This document shows positions 26,732-35,698 of a stretch of DNA of 64,000 nt, in pieces (positions within the stretch are counted from its first letter, which is position 1; every line of letters begins with the position of its first letter). Location: contig CADEDH010000002.1 in assembly GCA_902826025.1 (NCBI GenBank), positions 115,487 to 179,486 on the forward strand, in the 5' to 3' direction. The position numbers and the translations under genes were made by a program. The notes below the pieces were generated by a model. The model was not told where the DNA came from. It saw only the letters and a list, made by a program, of their open reading frames with translations, and ran no database searches. The DNA is from an uncultured Actinomycetes bacterium (GTDB lineage Bacteria; Actinomycetota; Acidimicrobiia; Acidimicrobiales; SZUA-35).

Positions 26732-28579
26732 ATGACGTTGTTCAAAAGGATCTCCTTTACTTTGCCGCGACCCGCTAGCCCACCCCTGACCCAGTTGACG
26801 GCGGACGTCGCAGTGGTGACGTTCGGCTGGTTCGCCGTACTGGTGCTCAGCAACATCACCGAGACGTTCAAGCGCTCGGACAGCCAGTCGCTCCTCATCG
26901 TGGCCATCGCCTCGCTGGTGACCCTGGCCATCATGAAGCGCCGTGGCCTCTATGCCGGCCGTCCCGCGCTGCCCCGTACCGAGGAGATCTCGGCGGTGTT
27001 CGTGGCCAGCCTGGGAGGTGCCTCGGCCGTGGCCGTGGTGGCCGCCTTCCTCGACTGGCACATCGGCGCCTGGGAGATCCTGATCGGCGGGTTCGTGGTG
27101 TTCGGCACCCGCACCGTGGTGCGCGGCCTGCTGCGGGCCCTGGCGGCCGAGATACCCGGCATCAGCCACGAGGAGCGGGTGGTGATCGTGGGCACCGGCG
27201 ACGAGGCCCGCCAGATCGCCGACCTCATCGCCGATCATCCCGAGTCGCGCCTGATCCTGGCGGGTGTGGTGGGCAACCTGGCCGTGGCCGAGCGCAGCGG
27301 CCTCACCGAGCACTGGATTGGCCCCGTCGGCCGTCTGGTCGAGCTGATGCGCCAGCGGGGCGCCACCGGCGCCATCGTGACCGCCACCGGCTTTCGGGGC
27401 GATCAGTTCCGGGCCATCACCCGGGAGCTGTTCACCGCCGGCTACGACGTGCATCTCACCACGGGCGTGTCCCGTATGGGTCAGGGCCGGTTCGACGTTC
27501 GCTCGCTGGCTCACGAGCCGATCGTGATGATGGCCCGCACCCGCACCCGCCGGGTGGAGCTGGTGGCCAAGCGGGTCATCGACATCGTCGGTTCCCTCGT
27601 CGCCCTGGCCCTGTTCTCCCCGATCATGGTGCTGGTGGCGATGGCCATCTGGCTGGAGGACCGCGGCGCCGTCACCTACACCTCGCAGCGGGCCGGTCGA
27701 CGGGGCGAGATGTTCGCCATGCACAAGTTCCGCTCGATGGTGGCCAACGCCGACGCTCTCAAGGCCCAGATGCAAGCGGAGAACGAGCGCAACGGCCCGT
27801 TGTTCAAGATGTCGAACGACCCCCGCATCACCCGGGTGGGCCGGATCATCCGGGAGACCTCGCTCGACGAGGTGCCCCAGCTGCTCAACGTCCTCAAGGG
27901 CGACATGAGCCTCGTCGGCCCCCGACCCTGCCTGCCCGAAGAGCTGGCGATGTTCGACGACGAGCTGAAGGACCGGTCGGCCGTCCGCCCTGGCATCACC
28001 GGCCTGTGGCAGGTGGAGGCCCGCTCCAACGCCTCGTTCAACGCCTACCGCCGGCTCGATCTGCACTACGTCGAGAACTGGAGCCTCAGCCTCGATCTGC
28101 GGATCCTCCTGGCCACGGTGGAGCAGGTGGTCGTGTCCTTCGCCCTGCTCCCCCTGCGGTTCGTCCGCCGGTCAGCCGGTACCGACGGCATCACCTCGGC
28201 CCCGCGAGCCCAGTCCGGGCCTCTGCCGGCCCGGGTCCAGGCGGCTCAGGCCCAGCCCGGCGCCATTGCCCCCACCATGGACGATGCGGCCGCCGTCACC
28301 CAGCCCACCAGGCCGAGGGTACCCATCGGTCCGCTGGCCGGGTCGCCGGTTCCGGCCGCCCACCTTCGGCCGCCCCCATCGGTCTCGGTCAGCCTCGACG
28401 CCGTGATGGCCGAGATCGTCGATGCGGCCACCGACGACCGTCAGGACGTGGTGATCGACCTGCGCCAACGGAGCATGGCCCGGCGGGCCGCCAACATCGA
28501 CGCCGCTCCGGCCCCCGGCTCCGCCGACCAGCGATCGTCGACCACCGAGCGGGGCGGCCGCACCAACACCGGAGACTGA
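26732..28579 (+). CDS. Polyprenyl glycosylphosphotransferase, large WbaP/WcaJ-type
   Basis: 615 residues. Four N-terminal membrane helices, a Rossmann-like domain (VVIVGTGDEARQIADLI), then the C-terminal Bac_transf domain: KRVIDIVGSLVALALFSPIM membrane hairpin, YTSQRAGRRGEMFAMHKFRS and the catalytic Asp-Glu in TSLDEVPQLLNVLKGDMSLV, then GPRPCLPEE. It loads the first sugar phosphate onto undecaprenyl phosphate. The last 140 residues are an unusual Pro/Ala-rich tail after RFVRRSAG and look disordered. A strong terminator follows at 28633-28667. It is the second initiating transferase in the region. Confidence 0.93.
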   Translation: MTLFKRISFTLPRPASPPLTQLTADVAVVTFGWFAVLVLSNITETFKRSDSQSLLIVAIASLVTLAIMKRRGLYAGRPALPRTEEISAVFVASLGGASAVAVVAAFLDWHIGAWEILIGGFVVFGTRTVVRGLLRALAAEIPGISHEERVVIVGTGDEARQIADLIADHPESRLILAGVVGNLAVAERSGLTEHWIGPVGRLVELMRQRGATGAIVTATGFRGDQFRAITRELFTAGYDVHLTTGVSRMGQGRFDVRSLAHEPIVMMARTRTRRVELVAKRVIDIVGSLVALALFSPIMVLVAMAIWLEDRGAVTYTSQRAGRRGEMFAMHKFRSMVANADALKAQMQAENERNGPLFKMSNDPRITRVGRIIRETSLDEVPQLLNVLKGDMSLVGPRPCLPEELAMFDDELKDRSAVRPGITGLWQVEARSNASFNAYRRLDLHYVENWSLSLDLRILLATVEQVVVSFALLPLRFVRRSAGTDGITSAPRAQSGPLPARVQAAQAQPGAIAPTMDDAAAVTQPTRPRVPIGPLAGSPVPAAHLRPPPSVSVSLDAVMAEIVDAATDDRQDVVIDLRQRSMARRAANIDAAPAPGSADQRSSTTERGGRTNTGD

Positions 28580-28632
28580 ACCGGACAGGCCCGGGCCGCT
28601 GGGCCCCTGGCCCCCGGCTCTGGACGCTTGAA

Positions 28633-28667
28633 CGGAACGGCCGCCCCTTTCGGGGGCGGCCGTTCCG
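28633..28667. terminator. Bidirectional intrinsic terminator
   Basis: A perfect 15-bp stem (CGGAACGGCCGCCCC at 28633-28647 with 28653-28667) and a 5-base TTTCG loop, followed on the plus strand by GCTTCTTC. It lies between the convergent transferase (stop 28579) and cytidylyltransferase (stop 28700), so it can serve both. Confidence 0.85.
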
Positions 28668-28699
28668 GCTTCTTCAGGGCCTGGGGGGCGGGAGCCGCC

Positions 28700-29497
28700 C
28701 TACCAGAGCTTCCAGGGCGCCTCTCCGGCGGCCCACATCTCGTTGAGGGCCGTGTACTCCCGGAAGGTGTCCATCCCCATCCAGAAGCCCGTGTGGCGGA
28801 ACAGGCCGAGCTTGCCCTCCCGGGTGATGGTCTGCACCGGCCCCCGCTCGAAGAAGTGCTCCGGGTCGTCACTCGGCACGTAGTCGAGGAACGAGCGGCG
28901 AAAGGCGAAGAAGCCGCCCGACACCCAACCGTCGGACGACGGTTTCTCGGCGAAGTTCGTCACTTTGTCGTCGTCCACGCCCAGTTCGCCGTACCGGGAG
29001 GTGGGATGGACCCCGGTGACGAGGCCGATGTTGTCGGAATCGGCCAGCGCCCTGAGTTGGGCCCGCAGGTCGATGTCACCCAGGCCGTCGCCGTAGGTGA
29101 CCATGAAGTAGTCGGTGTCGATCAGGTTGCGCACCAGGTCGATACGGCCGCCGGTGCCGGACTCCAAGCCGGTGTCGACCAACGACACCTCCCAATCGTC
29201 GAGCGTCTCCCGCTCGAGGAAGCCGATCGAACCGGCCCCGGTCTCGATCCGCAGGTCGGACATCATCTGCTGATACTCGAGGAAGTACTGCTTGATGTCC
29301 CACGCCTTGTAGCCGAGGCACAGTATGAAACGGCGGAACCCGTGGGCCCCGTACAGCTTCATGATGTGCCACAGGATCGGCTGGTCACCGATGTCGATCA
29401 GTGGCTTGGGCAGGCGTTCAGACGCCTCTCGGATGCGGGTCCCCTGACCACCGCACAAGACGATGACCGGGATATCGGATGGTTCGGGCTGGGTCAT
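28700..29497 (-). CDS. rfbF: Glucose-1-phosphate cytidylyltransferase
   Basis: Makes CDP-glucose from CTP and glucose 1-phosphate, the entry to CDP-dideoxyhexoses. 265 residues. Nucleotidyl-transferase motif LCGGQGTRIREASERLPKPL, YGDGLGDID for the metal site, EKPSSDGWVSGGFFAF and TGFWMGMDTFREY are all typical of RfbF. No CDP-glucose 4,6-dehydratase is present in the window. The epimerase at 21706-22776 belongs to a CDP-sugar branch, so the product may feed it via genes elsewhere. Confidence 0.92.
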   Translation of the reverse strand: MTQPEPSDIPVIVLCGGQGTRIREASERLPKPLIDIGDQPILWHIMKLYGAHGFRRFILCLGYKAWDIKQYFLEYQQMMSDLRIETGAGSIGFLERETLDDWEVSLVDTGLESGTGGRIDLVRNLIDTDYFMVTYGDGLGDIDLRAQLRALADSDNIGLVTGVHPTSRYGELGVDDDKVTNFAEKPSSDGWVSGGFFAFRRSFLDYVPSDDPEHFFERGPVQTITREGKLGLFRHTGFWMGMDTFREYTALNEMWAAGEAPWKLW

Positions 29498-29601
29498 GCC
29501 GCAACCCTAGACAGGCTCGATACCAAAGCGGCGGCGGCGGGCGGTTCACCTCCGGTCCCTTTACCAGGGTGAACGTGCCCCACCGGGGATGGCGCGCCAG
29601 C

Positions 29602-31452
29602 TCAATGCGGCTGCTGCTGCCCCCAGCCCTCAGCCGGCCGGGTGGCCGACGCGTCGCCGTTGGTAGGCAACTCCGGTGCCTTGACCGGAGCGGTCCAGCT
29701 GGCGCCGTTGTCGCCCAGGAGCCCAGTGGTGGACCCGGCGCCGACCGGGCTGGCCGGTGCCGCCGGGGCGGCGGCACCCGATCCGTTGCTGGCCGGCACA
29801 TCGGCGGCGACCACCGGACGGCTGGCGCCGTAGGGGGCGGCTCCGCCACCCGAGCCCGGGCCGGGCATGACGATCGACCCGTCGGTACCCACGACCTCAC
29901 CCCGGGCGGCGCGGCGCGAGGGCGCAGTGACCACCGGCAACAGCTTGGCCGCCACCGGCCCCAGCTGACGGGACAAGTCGAGCAGGGCGTCGCCCTTCTG
30001 GCGGGCCAGGGGCACAGCCAGCACCACGGCATCGGCCAGCGAGGCGAACTGGAGGGTGGAGGCCAGATCGAGCACCGGGCCGCCGTCGACCACGATGACC
30101 TCGGCCTTGCGCCGGGCCGCAGCCAGGACGGCCGGCACGGTGTCTCGCCGCAGGGCAGCCGAGCCCCGGTTGGGGCCGAGCCCGAGCACGCTGACGGCCG
30201 GGTCCATCGTGCGGGTGAAGGCTGAGCGGCCCCGCTGATCGGTCAGCGCACCGTCGCTGGCGATGACCGACGGCACACCGCCGTCGGCCGTGGCGTTGAA
30301 CAGGGCGGTGACCCGCGGATCGCGCACGTCGCCGTCGATCACGACCACCGAGGCGCCGCCGGCGGCGAAGCGCTCGGCCATGGCCAGCGCCAGGGTGGTG
30401 GAACCGGCGCTGCGCATGGTTCCGGTGACGGCCACCACCAGCGGCTCGCCGATGCGGGCCATGGCCTCGGCCCGAACACAGAGCTGATCGACGGTGGGCA
30501 CGGCCGAGCGGGGCAGAGCCTGGAATGCCGCCAACGGGTTGCGGGCCAACGACCGGTAGTGGGGGAATTCCGACACCACGGGCGAACCCAGGATCTCGCC
30601 GGCCGACACCTCATCGAGCACCTTGGTGGAGAAGCGGGCCCACATCAGGGCCACCACCACGCCAGCCACGGCGCCGGCCAGCAGGCCGCCGGCCAGGAGA
30701 AAGTTTCCCCGGGCCGGTTTGGGCTCGAGCGGGAACGCAGCGTCGTCGATGATCGCGGTGTTGACCTTCAGTGTGGACTGGAGGTCGAGGTCGTTCTTCT
30801 GGCTCTTCAGGTCGATGAGCTCGGCCAGGATCGTCTGCCGCTTGGACACGTTGCTCGGATCGACCACCTCGGCCGGAGGGATCGGGTCCGGGTTCTGCTT
30901 CCGACCGGTGGGCAGGAAGGCCTTCATCGACTCCTTGATGGCGCTGTCGATCTTCTCCAGCGATCCTTCGAGCTGGATGATCTGCGTGTCGAGCTGGGTC
31001 TTCTGGGCGGTGTCGGTCTCCGTGGTGGCCAGGCCGGCGACGTAGAGGTCGGCGTAGGTCTGGGAGATGGCCTGGGCCTTGGCGTCGCTGTCGGTGGTGG
31101 TGGTGATCTCCACCACATCGGTCTCGGGCTTGTGCTCGATGGTGACGATCTCACGCAGCTGGGCCGGGGTGATCTCCGTGTTCGAACCCTCGGTCACCTT
31201 CGCCGCCACCTGGGACGCCAGCTCCTCGCTCTCGAGCACGCTGAGCTGACCCTGCACGTAACGGTCGGGGTCGACCTGGAAGATGTTGACGCCGGTGCGG
31301 GTGGGCGGCTGCACGTTGAGGACCGCCGTCGACTCCCACACGTTGCTGTCCGACCGGTTGGACGTGAGGCCCGGTAGCGATCCGAGCAGGGCGAACAGCG
31401 TCACCACCCAGAATCGACGGCGGAGAGCGGAGATGACGAACGAAAGTTCCAT
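29602..31452 (-). CDS. Wzc/Wzz-like protein with degenerate ATPase motif (copy 3)
   Basis: 616 residues. N-terminal Wzz domain (first helix FWVVTLFALLGSLPGL, second helix LLAGGLLAGAVAGVVVALMW) and a C-terminal ParA/BY-kinase-like domain. The P-loop reads VTGTMRSAGSTTLAL: the Lys of GKTT is Ser at about residue 351. Walker A' is VIDGDVRDP. Walker B is VIVVDGGPV rather than DTPP. The Gly/Ala/Pro-rich tail of about 110 residues has no tyrosine cluster. It probably keeps the structural co-polymerase role but is unlikely to be an active kinase. Confidence 0.85.
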   Translation of the reverse strand: MELSFVISALRRRFWVVTLFALLGSLPGLTSNRSDSNVWESTAVLNVQPPTRTGVNIFQVDPDRYVQGQLSVLESEELASQVAAKVTEGSNTEITPAQLREIVTIEHKPETDVVEITTTTDSDAKAQAISQTYADLYVAGLATTETDTAQKTQLDTQIIQLEGSLEKIDSAIKESMKAFLPTGRKQNPDPIPPAEVVDPSNVSKRQTILAELIDLKSQKNDLDLQSTLKVNTAIIDDAAFPLEPKPARGNFLLAGGLLAGAVAGVVVALMWARFSTKVLDEVSAGEILGSPVVSEFPHYRSLARNPLAAFQALPRSAVPTVDQLCVRAEAMARIGEPLVVAVTGTMRSAGSTTLALAMAERFAAGGASVVVIDGDVRDPRVTALFNATADGGVPSVIASDGALTDQRGRSAFTRTMDPAVSVLGLGPNRGSAALRRDTVPAVLAAARRKAEVIVVDGGPVLDLASTLQFASLADAVVLAVPLARQKGDALLDLSRQLGPVAAKLLPVVTAPSRRAARGEVVGTDGSIVMPGPGSGGGAAPYGASRPVVAADVPASNGSGAAAPAAPASPVGAGSTTGLLGDNGASWTAPVKAPELPTNGDASATRPAEGWGQQQPH

Positions 31453-31550
31453 GCGGGAAGGTCCTTACGGTTCTACTGACACCGGAACGGGGTCCCGGAG
31501 CCTGACAGCGGCGCGCCCGCACCAATGAGGACAGACGAACAAACGCGAGT

Positions 31551-32414
31551 CTAGTGGGGTCGTTGCCTGCGGAGTACGGCGCGTTCGCTGATGAGCCCGA
31601 CGACACGCCCCACGGCGATCGAGCCCCGCCGCAGGAAATACACCGGCCCGATATGGGAGACCGACTGGCCGTTGGGCTTGAGCGATCGGAGGCCGGTGTT
31701 TCCCTCCCCGCCGGGCACGCCCCGCCGGGCCAGGATCTGGCTGAACCCCCGGCCGTAGAGGTAGTGCTGGCGCATCATCGGCCACAGCCCTTTGCGGTGC
31801 CGGTAGTGGATCACGGCCTTGGGGGCGTAGGTCATGGCCACCCCGTTGGAGGTGAGGTCCCAGGAGAAGGCCACGTCCTCCCCGCGGATCAGGGTGGTGT
31901 CGAACCCCCCCACGGTCTCGAATGCGTCTCGGTGGACGCCCATGTTCGCCGTGACCAGGAACGGATGGCCGAGGAAGGCGGGCAGGCCGCCTGGCGTGGC
32001 CTCGGGGCGCCACGTCTCCTGGCCGGGAATGGCCAGCAGCGTCTCTTCCAGGTGACCGCCCACCGCACCCGACTGCCCCAGAGCCGCCACCATCTCCTCC
32101 AGCCAGTTCGGTTCGGCCAGATCGTCTCCGTCGCAGAAGGCGAGCAGGGGTCCGGTGGCCGCCGCCGCCCCGATGTTGCGGGCATGGGAGGCGCTCCGCA
32201 GGTCGGAGGAGTCGACGATCCGGGCCACCAGCGTCGGCCGGGCCGCCAGCAGGCCTTCCAGGGCCACCCGCTCCACCGGATCGGGGCTGTTGAGCGAGCA
32301 GATGAGCTCCCAGGAGCCGGCGTAGGTCTGGGCCACCAACGTATCGAGCATGGCGCCCAGGTCGTCGTCGACCCGGCCCACGGGGATGATCACCGACACC
32401 TCAGGAGCCGTCAT
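31551..32414 (-). CDS. Glycosyltransferase family 2
   Basis: 287 residues. GT-A motifs VSVIIPVGRVDDDL, SASHARNIGAAAA, LLAFCDGDD (metal-binding), then GGFDTTLIRGEDVAFSWDL as the acidic catalytic region. ATG 32414 overlaps the stop of the WecG-like gene (ATGA), so the two are co-translated. Donor and acceptor are unknown. Confidence 0.88.
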   Translation of the reverse strand: MTAPEVSVIIPVGRVDDDLGAMLDTLVAQTYAGSWELICSLNSPDPVERVALEGLLAARPTLVARIVDSSDLRSASHARNIGAAAATGPLLAFCDGDDLAEPNWLEEMVAALGQSGAVGGHLEETLLAIPGQETWRPEATPGGLPAFLGHPFLVTANMGVHRDAFETVGGFDTTLIRGEDVAFSWDLTSNGVAMTYAPKAVIHYRHRKGLWPMMRQHYLYGRGFSQILARRGVPGGEGNTGLRSLKPNGQSVSHIGPVYFLRRGSIAVGRVVGLISERAVLRRQRPH

Positions 32415-33346
32415 CGGGGGCCGCCCTGCTCGTCGCTCAGGCGGGTGTCGCCACTCCGGCCCCGCCGGCGGCTCCACAGCGCCCCGGCCACGATGGTGAG
32501 GAAGGCGGCGTCACGCACGAAGTAGCGGCGGAACAGGCGCCGGGGCTCCTGGACGAACCGGAAGAACCACTCGAGCCCGGCCTGTTGCATCCACTTCGGG
32601 GCCCGGCGCTTGAACCCGGCGTACATGGCGAACGATCCGCCCAGGCAGCAGCACAGGGGTCGACGGCCGAGCGCCAGGGGCCAGCGCTCCAGGAACCGGG
32701 CGGCCAGGATCGGGTCCTTGGGATGGCCGATCCCGAACAGCACCAACTCGGGCCGGTGGGCCTCGGCCTCCCGGAGCAGATCGTCGATCACCCGATCGAC
32801 GGCGGCTGCATCCTCGGCATCGAACAGGGGCGGCGTGACGAAGGCGGCGGCCGGCGCCTCGTACGACAAGCGGCGGGCGATCGCCGAGCTGGCCGTCAGC
32901 ACCAGCACCGGCCGGTCCTGGGCCACCACCGCCGGCCACAACATCTCGAACAGGCCGCTACCGGTGAGCCGGGCGGCCAGAGGCGCGCCCAGCAGGCGGG
33001 ACGCGGCCACGATCGGCATGCCGTCGGGCAGGACGTACTGGGCCCGGCGCATCACCTCGGCTTCCACCGAGCGGACCGCCTGGCGGAGCTGGACCAGGAT
33101 GTCGACGTTCGGCGTGACCAGAACGGGCAGCACCGAGTCCTCGTCGGCCGGGTCGTCCTGGGCCGGTGGCCGGTTGAGCACGGCTTCGAGGACCGGGTCC
33201 AGAGTCGGCGCGTCTATGAACTCGAGGCCGAACAACGTCCGGCGACCGAGCCCATCGGTCGCCCGGGAGTCTCGTGGCGTCGTATCAGCGAGGGCCGAAT
33301 CAGGCTGCCCTGGATTCGACGAGGTTTGTCGCGTCACCTGAACCAA
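32411..33346 (-). CDS. WecG/TagA/CpsF family glycosyltransferase (copy 2, diverged)
   Basis: 311 residues. LPDGMPIVAASRLLG corresponds to the TPDG motif with its catalytic Asp, and LVTPNVDILVQLR to the N-terminal motif. The segment equivalent to GxPxQE reads FGIGHPKDPILA, with Gln-Glu replaced by Asp-Pro. The C-terminal LEWFFRFVQEPRRLFRRYF matches copy 1 closely. Start is uncertain: TTG 33346 or GTG 33337; neither has a good Shine-Dalgarno. Heads the operon WecG2-GT2-Wzc copy 3. Confidence 0.83.
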   Translation of the reverse strand: MVQVTRQTSSNPGQPDSALADTTPRDSRATDGLGRRTLFGLEFIDAPTLDPVLEAVLNRPPAQDDPADEDSVLPVLVTPNVDILVQLRQAVRSVEAEVMRRAQYVLPDGMPIVAASRLLGAPLAARLTGSGLFEMLWPAVVAQDRPVLVLTASSAIARRLSYEAPAAAFVTPPLFDAEDAAAVDRVIDDLLREAEAHRPELVLFGIGHPKDPILAARFLERWPLALGRRPLCCCLGGSFAMYAGFKRRAPKWMQQAGLEWFFRFVQEPRRLFRRYFVRDAAFLTIVAGALWSRRRGRSGDTRLSDEQGGPR

Positions 33347-33530
33347 TCTCTGGGGTAGTTACACGCCTGCTACTTCACGCTACCTCCACCCGGCCAGGCC
33401 GAGATGAACGCATCACGTTATTCGCACCCCCCTCATCGGCAGATCGTGGGCAAAGGTTCACCCCTGCCCCGGCGCTCTTGCCGCCTTACCCGTGGGCTGG
33501 CCCGACCAACCAATACACTCCGTCTCTGCC

Positions 33531-34646
33531 ATGGTCGACCACCCGCTACCGACCGCTCCCCTGACCGCCGCCGTCATCGGTACCGGCGGCATCTCCCAGG
33601 AGCACCTGTCCTTCCTCGCCGGCCGCACCGCCTTCGGGTCGGTGACCGACCGGGTCCGGTTGGCTGCCGTCTGCGACCTGTCGCCGGCCGCCGCCCGCTA
33701 CGCCGCCGACACCTTCGGTGCGCCGGGCTGCTACACCGACGTCGGCCGGCTCCTGGCCGAGGTGCAGCCCGACGTGGTCCACGTGCTGACGCCACCGTCG
33801 AGCCACGTGCCCATCGCCACCCAGTGCCTCGAGGCAGGGGCCCACGTGCTGTGCGAGAAACCGGTCACAGCCTGCCGGCCTGAGCTGGAGGCCCTCCTGG
33901 CCGTGGCCCACCGCAGCGGGCGCCGGCTGATGGAGAGCCAGAACTACCGGTTCAACACCGCCATCACCACCATCGGCGCCGCCATCGAGGCTGGGCAGCT
34001 GGGCCGGGTACGGGAGGTGGAGGTGCGCATCGCCCTCCCCGTCACCGACCCCGGTGGCCGCTTCGGCGATCCCAACCTCCCGAGTCCCATCCATGCCATG
34101 CCGGCCGGGGTGATCCACGACTTCACCACCCATCTCACCTCGCTGCTGTTGGATCTGGCCCCTGGCGTCACCTGGGACCGGGTGGCAGCGGCCTGGAGCC
34201 GTCACGGCGATAACGAGCTGTTCCGCCACGACGACCTCGACGCCCTCCTCGTCGGCGCCGGGCCCGACGGGGCGGTCCACGCCCGGCTCCGCTTCGACGC
34301 CCGCACCTTCCCCGACGTCTTCACCGTGATCGTTCGGGGCAGCGGGGGCACGGCCGAGACCGACCTGTTCCAGCCGTACCTCCGAATCGTGCGACCCCGG
34401 CCCGGTGGCTCCAAGCTCTCCCCCATCGTCAACCACGTGGTCAACGGCTTCGGCATGGCCCGCTCCGGCGTACGCAACCTGGGCCAGCGCCTGGTCCAGC
34501 AGGGCCAGTACGAGGGCCTGCACCGGATGCTCGACCTGGCCTACACCGCGCTGGTACAGGGGGCCGAGCTGCCGGTCACCGAGGCCGACATGTTGGCCGC
34601 CTCGGGCCTGGTCGACCAGCTGCTGAGCCGGGAGGTGGCGCTCTGA
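33531..34646 (+). CDS. Gfo/Idh/MocA family sugar oxidoreductase
   Basis: 371-residue NAD(P)-dependent dehydrogenase. Rossmann motif VIGTGGISQEH, then VCDLSPAAARYAAD and the family signature HVLCEKPVTA with the conserved Lys of EKP. A putative -10 TACACT at 33513-33518 lies 12 bases before ATG 33531. First of three overlapping genes with an epimerase and a GT4. Probably acts on a nucleotide sugar or free hexose destined for the polysaccharide; exact substrate unknown. Confidence 0.88.
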   Translation: MVDHPLPTAPLTAAVIGTGGISQEHLSFLAGRTAFGSVTDRVRLAAVCDLSPAAARYAADTFGAPGCYTDVGRLLAEVQPDVVHVLTPPSSHVPIATQCLEAGAHVLCEKPVTACRPELEALLAVAHRSGRRLMESQNYRFNTAITTIGAAIEAGQLGRVREVEVRIALPVTDPGGRFGDPNLPSPIHAMPAGVIHDFTTHLTSLLLDLAPGVTWDRVAAAWSRHGDNELFRHDDLDALLVGAGPDGAVHARLRFDARTFPDVFTVIVRGSGGTAETDLFQPYLRIVRPRPGGSKLSPIVNHVVNGFGMARSGVRNLGQRLVQQGQYEGLHRMLDLAYTALVQGAELPVTEADMLAASGLVDQLLSREVAL

Positions 34647-35698
34647 TGCGGATCCTGGTGACCGGGGCCACCGGTTTCGTTGGCCGCTACACCGTGGCCG
34701 CCGCTCTGGCCCGGGGGCACCGGGTGGCCGCCGTGCTGCGGCCGGCCAGCTCAGGGCGCGAGCTCGGCGCTCTGCTCGACCACCCGGGAGTGGAAGCGGT
34801 CCGGGTGGACCTGCGGTCGCGGGCCGCCCTCGTCGATGCCCTACGGGGCGCCGACAGTGTGATCCATCTGGCGGCGGCGAAGTCGGGCGACTTCTACACC
34901 CAGTTCGCCGGCACCGTGGTGGCCACCGAGAACCTGCTGTGGGCCATGGATGAGGCCGGGATGGGTCAGCTCGTGGCCGTCAGCACCTTCTCCGTCTACG
35001 ACTACAAGGCCCTGCCCGGCGGGTCGCTGCTCACCGAGACCACCCCGATCGATGCCGATCCGGTAAAACGCGACGAGTACGCCCGCACCAAGCTGCTCCA
35101 GGAGGAGCTGTACCGGAGCTTCGGCGCCGGCCACCGTACGGTGATCGTGCGCCCGGGTCTGATCTACGGGCGGGACGAGCTGTGGCACGCCCTGCTCGGC
35201 GCCGAGCTCGGCCCCCGTTTCCTACGCGTCGGGGCCAAGGCCATCCTGCCTCTCCTCTACGTGGAGAACTGCGCCGAGGCGCTGGTGCTGGCGGCCGAGA
35301 AACTGGCCGAGGACCCGAGCCCGGTCGACGGCGAGACGATCAACCTGGTCGACGACGACCTGCCCACCCAGGGGCGCTACGTGGACCTGGTGTCGGCGGT
35401 AATGGAGCCGCCGGCATCGGTGTTCGTGCCCTGGCCCGTGATGCGGGTAGCGGCCGACGCCCTCGACCGAGCGAACGGCATGCTGCTGGGAGGCCGGGCC
35501 AAGTTCCCCGGGATCGTGGTACCCGAGAAGCTCCACGGCCGGTTCAAGCCCCTCCGCTACACCAACGCCAAGGCCAGGCGTCTGCTGGGATGGGCCCCCC
35601 GCTACACCACTGAGCAGGCCGTCGGACGGGCCGGGGGTGAGGCCGACCTGCTGGCCCAGCTGGCGGCTCCGGCCGGAGGCCTCCGCACCGATGGCTGA
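34646..35698 (+). CDS. NAD-dependent epimerase/dehydratase family protein
   Basis: 350-residue extended SDR. VTGATGFVGRYTVA binds NAD(P), catalytic Ser is in AVSTFSVYDY and Tyr-X3-Lys is YARTK. ATG 34646 shares a base with the upstream TGA. The stop overlaps the next ATG by 8 bases. The pairing with a Gfo/Idh oxidoreductase suggests a two-step oxidation/reduction of a sugar nucleotide, but the substrate cannot be named. Confidence 0.88.
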   Translation: MRILVTGATGFVGRYTVAAALARGHRVAAVLRPASSGRELGALLDHPGVEAVRVDLRSRAALVDALRGADSVIHLAAAKSGDFYTQFAGTVVATENLLWAMDEAGMGQLVAVSTFSVYDYKALPGGSLLTETTPIDADPVKRDEYARTKLLQEELYRSFGAGHRTVIVRPGLIYGRDELWHALLGAELGPRFLRVGAKAILPLLYVENCAEALVLAAEKLAEDPSPVDGETINLVDDDLPTQGRYVDLVSAVMEPPASVFVPWPVMRVAADALDRANGMLLGGRAKFPGIVVPEKLHGRFKPLRYTNAKARRLLGWAPRYTTEQAVGRAGGEADLLAQLAAPAGGLRTDG

